This document shows, piece by piece, positions 25,622 through 33,111 of a DNA stretch of 34,790 nt. Made by a program: the position numbers and the translations under genes. The notes beneath the pieces are model-generated. The model was not told the origin of the DNA. It searched no databases and saw only the letters and a list, made by a program, of their open reading frames with translations. How positions within the stretch are numbered: the stretch's first letter is position 1; each line of letters opens with the position of its first letter. Source of the stretch: Chitinophagales bacterium (GTDB taxonomy: Bacteria; Bacteroidota; Bacteroidia; Chitinophagales; CAIODY01); NCBI GenBank assembly GCA_947449695.1, contig CANFST010000032.1, positions 1-34,790 of the forward strand. The letters run 5' to 3'.

Positions 25622-27250
25622 ATGAAATATTATTTAAAATCGTCTATTGTTGCAGTTTTTGGATTGTTATTCGCCCTTCAATCCAATGCCCAAATGCGAT
25701 ACACTTCCAATTCAATTGGATTACAATTTGGCACAACCTCACCTTATACTGATATTCGTTCTCATCAATACTTTAGAACTTTAAATACTAGCGGCAAATC
25801 AGAGTTTCAACCTTATATTGGTTTAAATGCTTTGCATATGTTTTCGCATGTGTTAGGTATTTATGCCGATGCTAATTTCGGTATTGTTCAAGGTGTAATG
25901 TCTGACCGTGATAAAAGAGGGTCGGGATATGATTATTTAACAGAAGATTATGCTTTGTATCAGCGTTTGGGTTTTCATTACCAAATATATTCAAAAACAA
26001 CATTTGCTGACGCTTCACTAAATATGTACATCAATTTTTCTAATTTGGGTTGGTTTACAAAATTGGCTAATAATAAAAATGCTCCTATGCGCAAGTGGGG
26101 TATTTATGGCTATGCAGGTGTTGGCTTGGTTACATATCATGCCGAAGTGCATTCATTGGGCGCTAGTGATGAAGCTAAGTTACAAGCAAAAGATATTTAT
26201 TATTTGCATGGTATAATGACAAATTCAACTGGTTTGTTTAAAGTAACAGATTTAGTATTCCCAACGGCTTTAGGTTTTAAATATCATTTGTCTAATGCTA
26301 TTGATTTGGGTATTGAAGCATCTTTGCGTTTTACTTCTACTGATAAATTTGATGCAGTGGTCGATAATGCACCAAGAACTTATGGTGCAAATTTTCAAGG
26401 AACTTCAACACCTTCTGGTGGAAGTACTTTAGCAACCAGTCGTTATCAAGGTTATGCATATGACAAATATGCTTTCTTAGGGTTTAAAGTTTCTTACAAA
26501 TTAGGAGATTGTAAACCAGGTAATCAAAATATTGAGTGGCATGATCCACAAGAAGCTATGATGAAAAGCATGGATGCTGAAATGGGTAAATTGAAGTCAT
26601 TATTTAATGATAGCGATAAAGATGGTGTGAGTGATGCGTTTGATAAAGAACCTAATACACCAGCAGGCGTAAGAGTTGACGGTGCAGGTCAGGCATTAGA
26701 TGTAGATGGCGATGGTGTTCCTGATTATAAAGATGATGAGCCTTTCTCTCCAAAAGGAGCATCTGTAAACGAAACTGGTGTTGCAGTTGATAGTGATAAT
26801 GATGGTGTTCCAGATGTAAAAGACTTGGAGCCGAATTCAAAATCAGGTGCATTAGTTAATTTCCGTGGTATCACAATTGGTCAACGTGATGCTGCCCCTG
26901 TTGCTGCAAAAGAAGACAAACCATTATTTATCTTCCCTTCTATTTACTTTGATTTGAGTTCAAATGAAATCAGACCTCAATACGCTGATGTGTTATCTGA
27001 TGCTGCTCGTTCTTTAATTAAATATCCAGATATAAAAATTGACATTTTTGGTAATTGTGATGTCAGAGGAAATGATGCATTGAACAACGATTTAGGTCGC
27101 AGAAGAGCTGAAGCAGTTGCAAACTATTTGAAAAAGAACTTCAATATTTCTGCTGACAGAATTAAAATTGTAGAAACATTAGGCAAACAGCATCCAATTT
27201 CAAACCAACATCGTCCTAACCGTCGTGTTGACATCTTATTAGCACAATAA
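25622..27250 (+). CDS. OmpA-family outer-membrane protein with thrombospondin type-3 repeats
   Basis: A 542-residue protein with a signal peptide (cleavage near SNAQ, residue 24) and an N-terminal beta-barrel region to about residue 300 containing SPYTDIRSHQYFRTLN. From about 330 to 420 there are calcium-binding thrombospondin type-3 repeats (DSDKDGVSDAFD, DVDGDGVPDYKD, DSDNDGVPDVKD). The C-terminal OmpA peptidoglycan-binding domain begins at about 433 (FPSIYFDLSSNEIRP, NDLGRRRAEAVANYL, NRRVDILLAQ). It should link the outer membrane to the cell wall. It is the first of two tandem paralogues sharing the promoter at 25561-25589. Confidence 0.93.
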   Translation: MKYYLKSSIVAVFGLLFALQSNAQMRYTSNSIGLQFGTTSPYTDIRSHQYFRTLNTSGKSEFQPYIGLNALHMFSHVLGIYADANFGIVQGVMSDRDKRGSGYDYLTEDYALYQRLGFHYQIYSKTTFADASLNMYINFSNLGWFTKLANNKNAPMRKWGIYGYAGVGLVTYHAEVHSLGASDEAKLQAKDIYYLHGIMTNSTGLFKVTDLVFPTALGFKYHLSNAIDLGIEASLRFTSTDKFDAVVDNAPRTYGANFQGTSTPSGGSTLATSRYQGYAYDKYAFLGFKVSYKLGDCKPGNQNIEWHDPQEAMMKSMDAEMGKLKSLFNDSDKDGVSDAFDKEPNTPAGVRVDGAGQALDVDGDGVPDYKDDEPFSPKGASVNETGVAVDSDNDGVPDVKDLEPNSKSGALVNFRGITIGQRDAAPVAAKEDKPLFIFPSIYFDLSSNEIRPQYADVLSDAARSLIKYPDIKIDIFGNCDVRGNDALNNDLGRRRAEAVANYLKKNFNISADRIKIVETLGKQHPISNQHRPNRRVDILLAQ

Positions 27251-27289
27251 TAAACTTTAAATTCAACCCAACAATCAATTAATACCAAA

Positions 27290-28816
27290 ATGAAAAAAAG
27301 TATTTTAATTATTCTTTCCGTTTTGTACTTCGGAACATCGTTTGCTCAAAGCAATCAATCTGCATCAGGTTCAGATTTGTATAAAGGATGGTCGGCAAGT
27401 TTAAACTTAGGCGTAACGCAACCCTATACTGATATTAATCAGTATGAATATTTTAAAACATTTAAAAATAAAAATGAAAATCGCCCAGCTTTGCAGATTG
27501 GTGTTAAAAAAATGTTTTCATCTGTTGTTGGCTTACAAGCTGATTTCTCTTTTGGTAGTATTTTAGGCGATACTCGTGCTGTAGGAAAATCTACTAGTGG
27601 TCGTGCTGAAAATGCAGCATACATTGCTGATTTGGCTACTGTATTTGGTGCCTCAAACGTTAAAAACGGCATCTACTTCAAAACTAATTTTTCTCAAATT
27701 TCCACTTCGTTATATTTTGATTTGAATAATTTAGGAATTTCATTATTCAACGTAAGAAAAGGATTTCTTGTGAAAAGAAGAGTTGCAATTTATTCTTATG
27801 TTGGTGTTGGGATGATTCATTTTGATTCAAAAATAAAAACCTTGAAAAATGATTCAGCCTTTACTGTCTACCAAATGGGAATTTCGGGTAAATCATATGA
27901 GGCTGTAGTACCAGTTGGAATTGGAGTTAAGTACAAAATCAATAATAAAATCAACATTGGTTTAGATTATAGAATGAACAATGTATTTACTGATAAATTA
28001 GATGGCTTTGTTTATAATGGAACTGGTCAGTGGTTACGTCAAGGAAACAATGATAAATACGGTTACTTCAGTGTTGGATTGACATACAATTTTGTTGGTT
28101 CAAATCCAGCCGCTGAAAACATTGAGTGGGTAAATCCTTTAACTGATAGAGTTGAACCAAAAATACCAACTGCTGCTGAAATATTAGCTGATGCCGATGG
28201 CGATGGTGTAGCAGACTTATTAGATAAAGAAGCAAACACACCTGCAGGATGTCGTGTTGATGGAAGTGGTAGAGCTTTAGATACAGATGGTGATGGCGTG
28301 ATTGATTGCAAAGATCGCGAACGTTTATCTCCTGCTGGATACCCAGTTGATGCTAATGGCGTTGCACAAATCCCAGATACAGACGGTGATGGTGTTTTGG
28401 ATAATGTTGATTGGGAAATTAATTCTCCAGCTGGTTGTAAAGTAGATGTACATGGAGTTTGCCCTAAAGAAGAAAAACCGGTATGGGGTGGTGCATACAA
28501 TTTACCAACTGTTTATTTTGATTTAGATAAATCAATTGTAAAAAAGGATTATATGATTGAATTACAACGTACTGCTTTGTTAATGTATGCTAACCCAACA
28601 ATGAAATTGGATATTGTTGGTAATACTGACAAACATCATTCAGATGATTATAATGATAAATTGGGTATGCGTCGTGCAAAAGCAGTAGCTGATATTTTGA
28701 TTCAACGCTTTAATGTCCCTGCTGACAGAATTAATGTGAAGTCAAACGGAAAACATATTTTGAAATCACCTAACGATGAATTGAATCGTCGTGTAGATAT
28801 TATTCCAGCTCAATAA
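27290..28816 (+). CDS. OmpA-family outer-membrane protein, tandem paralogue
   Basis: A 508-residue paralogue of the preceding gene, 39 bases downstream, with the same order: signal peptide (FGTSFAQS), barrel region with QPYTDINQYEYFKTFKNK, thrombospondin type-3 repeats at about 300-390 (DADGDGVADLLDKE, DTDGDGVIDCKD, DTDGDGVLDNVD), and an OmpA domain from about 400 (PTVYFDLDKSIVKKDY, MRRAKAVADILI, NRRVDIIPAQ). The repeats here contain Cys residues (PAGCRVD, VIDCKD, PAGCKVD, HGVCP) absent from the first copy, so disulfide or metal stabilisation may differ. A strong terminator follows. Confidence 0.93.
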   Translation: MKKSILIILSVLYFGTSFAQSNQSASGSDLYKGWSASLNLGVTQPYTDINQYEYFKTFKNKNENRPALQIGVKKMFSSVVGLQADFSFGSILGDTRAVGKSTSGRAENAAYIADLATVFGASNVKNGIYFKTNFSQISTSLYFDLNNLGISLFNVRKGFLVKRRVAIYSYVGVGMIHFDSKIKTLKNDSAFTVYQMGISGKSYEAVVPVGIGVKYKINNKINIGLDYRMNNVFTDKLDGFVYNGTGQWLRQGNNDKYGYFSVGLTYNFVGSNPAAENIEWVNPLTDRVEPKIPTAAEILADADGDGVADLLDKEANTPAGCRVDGSGRALDTDGDGVIDCKDRERLSPAGYPVDANGVAQIPDTDGDGVLDNVDWEINSPAGCKVDVHGVCPKEEKPVWGGAYNLPTVYFDLDKSIVKKDYMIELQRTALLMYANPTMKLDIVGNTDKHHSDDYNDKLGMRRAKAVADILIQRFNVPADRINVKSNGKHILKSPNDELNRRVDIIPAQ

Positions 28817-28832
28817 TTTTTATAAAAATTTT

Positions 28833-28870
28833 AAAAAGCAGCTTGCAACTAATTTTGTAAGCTGCTTTTT
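28833..28870 (+). terminator. Intrinsic terminator after the OmpA pair
   Basis: AAAAAGCAGCTT (28833-28844) pairs with AAGCTGCTTTTT (28859-28870), extended inward by GCAA/TTGT, around a short AT loop, and is followed by a T-rich tract. It lies 17 bases after the second OmpA stop and closes that operon; the symmetric A/T flanks could act in both directions. Confidence 0.85.
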
Positions 28871-28904
28871 TGTTTTTATAGAATTTTTGGACACCTTTGA
28901 ATTA

Positions 28905-28918
28905 TGTAAAGTTTTACA
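28905..28918. promoter_or_regulatory. Short palindrome, possible operator
   Basis: TGTAAA-GT-TTTACA is a perfect 6-bp inverted repeat in the 217-base gap between the terminator-flanked OmpA pair and the DUF3943 gene. The rest of the gap is AT-rich with no further structure I can support. Such a dyad could bind a dimeric regulator, but a chance match in AT-rich DNA is possible. Confidence 0.25.
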
Positions 28919-29033
28919 ATAAATGTATAACGTGGGCCATATTATTCTACTTAACTATGCAATGAGATATTTTGCTTTTTGTGCTTAGGGCAAAATTGAA
29001 GTGTAATTTGTTTAAGTAAGATAAATTTAAATT

Positions 29034-30553
29034 GTGAAACAATTCTGGATTATAGCCGTATCAATATTTTTTCCTGCAATAATCCATGCACAGGTATTTG
29101 GCAGTTTAAATAAAAATGAGTTGGCGTTTTCGCAAAGGCAAAATAGCTTTTGTAGCAAGCAATTAATTATCATGGTATCCGCCAAATCATTTCGGTTGTT
29201 TACTAATGATTCGCCATTAGTTAAAAAGAAGCACGACATCTATGGAGATTTAACCAATGATGATACGATTTACAATAGAAAATATCCACTTTGGGCTCCA
29301 GCCCTAAGAGTTGTTGGAATTAATGCTTTGATATGGTCAACTGATAAGTTTATTTTAAAAGAAGCATTTGCAGATATTAGTCCAGCAACTTGGAAATTCA
29401 ATATAAAATATGGATGGGAATGGGATAAGGATAGATTTGGAATGAATTTTATTGCACATCCTTATTCGGGAACACTTTATTATAATGCTGCTCGTTCTAA
29501 TGGCTATACTTATTTTCAATCTATCCCATTTGTTATAGGAGGTAGTTTGATGTGGGAATATTTTGGCGAAAACACTCAACCCTCTTACAACGATATTATT
29601 AATACGTCGGTAAATGGAGTTTTTTTAGGCGAAATATTTTATAGGTTAAGCACTGATATACTGGATGATAGAACCCGAGGTGCCGAAAGAATTTTTCGTG
29701 AAATTGGAGCCGCAATCGTAAGTCCATCGGCAGCATTTAATAGACTAATGCAAGGTAAAACTTGGCGTACAACTCATAAAGAAGTTTATCAAAAAGAGCC
29801 ATGCAATATTTCATTGTTTGCAGGCATTCATAAAATAAACACAGAGAAAGAATTCTTAGAAGGCACTAACAATGCTATGCTTAATTTACAAATTGACTAT
29901 GGTAATCCTTTTGAGGAAAGGCTCAGAAAACCATTTGATGTTTTTAAAATTAGAGTTGATTTGAGTTACGGTGTAGGAAGAAAATTGGTGGATAATATTG
30001 CCGGATATGGAAATTTATTTACTCGAAATCATAAGCTTTTGGTCAAGTTGATTTGTTGAGCGGAATTTTTCAATATTACGATTATTGGGATAGTAAATCA
30101 TTTGAGTTGGGTACAATTGGCTTCGGCCCTGGAATTATTTCTCGAATTAAAGTTCGCAAGGAATCAAATCTTTACACTACATTTCATTTGGCTGCAATTC
30201 CTTTAGGTGGCAGCAGCACTCGTATTGGTTCTGATACTGCCCAGTATCGAGATTATAATTATGGCGGTGGTGCTGAAGCAAAATTTGAATCGGCATTTAA
30301 TTTTAATAAAATTGCTACTATTAAATTGGATGCTTATTATTTTTGGATACATACTTATATAAGTACTAAGGGAGACAATTTTGTTGGCATTTTAAAACCT
30401 CGATTTTCAATTAAAGTCATTAAGAATGTAAGCGTAGGATTGGAAGAGTATATTTATATTAACGACCGATTTGGTGCAAATGCTTCATACATTCATAAAA
30501 CACAAACCGAACAGAAGATATTTTTGTTGCTATTTTTGGAAAATCATAAGTGA
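29034..30553 (+). pseudogene. DUF3943 outer-membrane protein, broken by a single-base frameshift
   Basis: The first frame (29034-30059, GTG start, signal peptide ending IIHAQ) holds the DUF3943 domain: NALIWSTDKFIL, HPYSGTLYYNAARSNGY, EYFGENTQPSYNDIINTSVNG and RTRGAERIFREIGA. It ends prematurely in NHKLLVKLIC. The second frame (to 30553) continues the same barrel protein from DLLSGIFQYYDYWDS through FELGTIGFGPG to the end. Adding one T to the TTTT run at 30037-30040 restores N-H-K-L-F-G-Q-V-D-L-L-S-G, which joins the two parts cleanly. Full length would be about 506 residues. The break may be a real mutation, a phase-variable tract or a sequencing slip. Function of DUF3943 is unknown. Confidence 0.85.
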
Positions 30554-30603
30554 AAGGGGCGATATAATTAGGAAGAATTAATACAGTTAAATAACTAAAA
30601 AAA

Positions 30604-31512
30604 ATGAGGAAAATATTTTTATTAGCAGTAGTTGGTTTACTTTTTAGTTGCAATGCTTTGCAAGCTCAAAGCAAAAAAAATCCTTGGACTCCACTGGATT
30701 CGCTTCATGAATATTGCTATTTATGTCACAATGAGCAACATTTAATTCGTGACCCTTATGAGCATACGAAAAAAAAGGAATGGCGATTTGTACTTTCATC
30801 GGGGGTCGTGTTGGCTACAGGCATTATTATGGGATATACTGATAAAACAAAACCTTATACTGAAGCTGAATTAGCAGGATTGGACAAAAATAAAATCAAC
30901 TCAATTGACCGAAGTGCAATAAACAACTGGTCGCCTGCCACTTCAACTGCAAGTGATGCTATGCTTGTGGGTATTTCGTTAATACCTATTATGTTTTTTT
31001 CTGAAAATCATACTAAAAAGGACATTAAATCATTAATCGTATTATCGTTGGAAACTTTTGCATTTAATTATGGGTTAACTAATATCGTAAAAACAACAGT
31101 AAATCGTCCTCGACCTTATGTTTATAACACTTCATTGCCACCATCAACAAGAACAGATGCCGAATCGAGATTATCATTTTATTCGGGGCATACATCTCAA
31201 ACTGCAGCTGCTACTTTTTTATTTGCAAAGGTGATGAGCGATTATCATCCTAATATGAGGTTGGGGTTAAAAACAGGGATATGGATTTTTGCAGCCACCA
31301 TACCTGCATTGGAGGCTTACTTTAGAGTGAAAGGTGGAAAACATTATCCAACTGATGTAATGACTGGGTATGCTTTGGGTGCTTTTAGTGGATGGATAAT
31401 TCCTGAATTGCATAGAGGCTTCCATTTTAAAAAGGCTAAAAAAAGCAATTTTAATGTTGGTTTTGTTCCTATTGGTAATGGGATGCAAATGGTGATGGGA
31501 TTATCCTTTTAG
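30604..31512 (+). CDS. PAP2-superfamily phosphatase
   Basis: A 302-residue protein with an N-terminal signal or lipoprotein-type sequence (Cys16) and several hydrophobic helices. The three acid-phosphatase motifs are complete: K-x6-RP at Lys163-Arg170-Pro171, SGH at 194-196, and R-x5-H-x3-D at Arg241, His247 and Asp251. PAP2 enzymes dephosphorylate lipid phosphates such as undecaprenyl pyrophosphate or phosphatidic acid at the periplasmic face. An unusual CYLCH (38-42) fits the heme c motif CxxCH just after the signal region. It follows the DUF3943 gene after 50 bases, and an in-frame tail of a second PAP2 gene follows its stop. Confidence 0.9.
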   Translation: MRKIFLLAVVGLLFSCNALQAQSKKNPWTPLDSLHEYCYLCHNEQHLIRDPYEHTKKKEWRFVLSSGVVLATGIIMGYTDKTKPYTEAELAGLDKNKINSIDRSAINNWSPATSTASDAMLVGISLIPIMFFSENHTKKDIKSLIVLSLETFAFNYGLTNIVKTTVNRPRPYVYNTSLPPSTRTDAESRLSFYSGHTSQTAAATFLFAKVMSDYHPNMRLGLKTGIWIFAATIPALEAYFRVKGGKHYPTDVMTGYALGAFSGWIIPELHRGFHFKKAKKSNFNVGFVPIGNGMQMVMGLSF

Positions 31513-31668
31513 GGGTTTGATAGAACTGAAAATGCACAACCCAACCCGTCAATAGTATTTAATAAGCATTGGGCAAGTGATGTGATCATGGGTGCTGCTA
31601 TTGGCTATTGTCTCGGCAAAGTGGTGGTGAATAGCGGAATTATCCATTTCAAAAAAAATGAAGAATAA
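31513..31668 (+). pseudogene. Remnant C-terminus of a second PAP2 phosphatase
   Basis: Directly after the TAG of the PAP2 gene and in the same frame, 51 open codons end at TAA 31666-31668. They include KHWASDVIMGAAIGYCLGK, the typical last motif (H-x3-D) and final helix of PAP2 enzymes, preceded by a partial S-I-V-F-N. No start, first motif or second motif is present, so it cannot be a working enzyme. It looks like the remains of a tandem PAP2 paralogue whose 5' part was lost. Confidence 0.75.
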
Positions 31669-31699
31669 AATCATTGATTAGCATTTAAAATTTTAAACA

Positions 31700-32380
31700 A
31701 TGAAGGAAAAGAAAGTACTTTTAATAGATACCTCAACAAAAAATTGCAGCGTTGCTATTGCTAATGGTGAAATCGTTTTGTTTCAACAATTATCAGCAGA
31801 TGGATTTAATCATGCGGCTATTTTACCAGCATTGGTGAAAGAAAATTTGATAAAAATAAATCTTGAGTTAAATCAAATTGATGCCATTGCAATAAGCATC
31901 GGACCTGGTTCGTACACTGGATTAAGGGTAGGATTGAGTTTTGCAAAAGCTTTATGTACAGCACTAAAAATACCTTTGATTACGGTTTCAACTTTAGAAA
32001 TGATGGCAAGCGCAATGGTTCAAAATTTCAAATCTGAGAATGCGGTTTATATCCCATTATTAGATGCAAGAAGAATGGAGGTATATGCAGCAGCGTATAA
32101 TAATGATTTAGAAATTGTTGAAGAACCAAAAGCGATGATTGTGGATGCAAAAAGTTGGAACGAATTAATTGATCTAAATTACAAAATTATTTTTGGAGGA
32201 CCAGGTATTGCAAAAACAAAAACAGTATTAAATCACCCAAAAATATTTTTTTTGGAGGAAGATATTTGTGAAGCTAAATATTTAAATGACTTAGCAGTTA
32301 AAAAATATAATAAACAACAATTTGCCGACTTAGCTTACTCAGAACCATTTTACTTAAAACAATTCAACGAAAGGGTTTAA
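31700..32380 (+). CDS. tsaB: tRNA threonylcarbamoyladenosine biosynthesis protein TsaB
   Basis: A 226-residue ASKHA-fold protein. The N-terminal VLLIDTSTKNCSVAIANG strand-turn and the stretch AISIGPGSYTGLRVGLSFAKAL at about 64-86 are the TsaB signature. TsaB is the non-catalytic partner of TsaD in making t6A at position 37 of ANN-decoding tRNAs and is usually essential. The length is typical. It converges on the HAD gene with 4 bases between the stops. Confidence 0.95.
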   Translation: MKEKKVLLIDTSTKNCSVAIANGEIVLFQQLSADGFNHAAILPALVKENLIKINLELNQIDAIAISIGPGSYTGLRVGLSFAKALCTALKIPLITVSTLEMMASAMVQNFKSENAVYIPLLDARRMEVYAAAYNNDLEIVEEPKAMIVDAKSWNELIDLNYKIIFGGPGIAKTKTVLNHPKIFFLEEDICEAKYLNDLAVKKYNKQQFADLAYSEPFYLKQFNERV

Positions 32381-32384
32381 TCTT

Positions 32385-33086
32385 TTACAGCAATTGTATT
32401 AATTCTCTTAAGGATTTTATTTCCATTGTTACGGGCACATGATGTTCATATTCTAAAGTGTTGAATAAAACCCTGTCCATGCCTGCATTTAAAGCGCCTT
32501 GCATATCTGCAAATGGATTATCGCCAATCATCAAACTATTGTTGGCATTAGCTCCGCTTCGCTGAAATGCCACATCGAAAATTTTCTTTTCAGGTTTGTT
32601 AGCTCCCGATTCTTCACTTGTGATTATTTCTTTGAAATACTTATCCAATCCGCAATTGGCCAGCTTTTTATATTGCACTTCCACAAATCCGTTGGTGATA
32701 ATGTGCAACTGATATTTTTGATGAATATGTTGAATTAAATCCATCGCACCATCAAACAATAATGTTTGAGTAGGCAGTATTTTTAAATATTCATCCGATA
32801 GTTGCTTTGCTAATTCAAAATCGTGAATGTCAAATTCCTGTAACGTAAAAAGAAAACGATTCACTCTTACTTCGGCTCTTGAAATCAAGCCTTTTTCTAG
32901 TTGTTCCCACAAAGTTCTATTGTGATAACTATAATGTTTTTTGAAAAGTTCTTTGTCAATATTTTTATCTGTGAAATGAAAGTTGTCATAAATCTGAAAC
33001 ATGGTTTGAGCCGAGTTGGCTTCAAAATCCCACAGTGTATGGTCTAGGTCGAAAAAAAGGTGTTCGTATTTTTCTTTGTTTAGCAT
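32385..33086 (-). CDS. YjjG-family HAD hydrolase (pyrimidine 5'-nucleotidase)
   Basis: I place the start at 33086, directly before MLNKEKYEHLFFDLDHTLWD; a longer frame to 33185 would overlap the upstream gene and add 33 unlike residues. The 233-residue protein has the HAD motifs in order: FDLDHTLWD (nucleophile Asp and Asp+2), IITNG, the Lys of NKPEKKIF, and MIGDNPFADMQGA. The helical cap and overall pattern fit the YjjG/YfnB noncanonical pyrimidine nucleotidase group, which removes abnormal nucleotides; substrate is inferred. It is 25 bases downstream of the TIR-MurD gene and could be co-transcribed with it. Confidence 0.87.
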   Translation of the reverse strand: MLNKEKYEHLFFDLDHTLWDFEANSAQTMFQIYDNFHFTDKNIDKELFKKHYSYHNRTLWEQLEKGLISRAEVRVNRFLFTLQEFDIHDFELAKQLSDEYLKILPTQTLLFDGAMDLIQHIHQKYQLHIITNGFVEVQYKKLANCGLDKYFKEIITSEESGANKPEKKIFDVAFQRSGANANNSLMIGDNPFADMQGALNAGMDRVLFNTLEYEHHVPVTMEIKSLRELIQLL

Positions 33087-33111
33087 TTTCAAAAGTAGGA
33101 AAAGAAATTCT

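Noticed and set aside
26609-26880. DNA tandem repeats in the OmpA gene
   Set aside because: They are thrombospondin type-3 coding repeats; the DNA is only loosely repeated.
28063-28500. A 145-residue minus-strand open frame rich in Ser/Pro/Thr
   Set aside because: It is antisense to the repetitive calcium-binding repeats of the second OmpA gene; the composition follows from those repeats.
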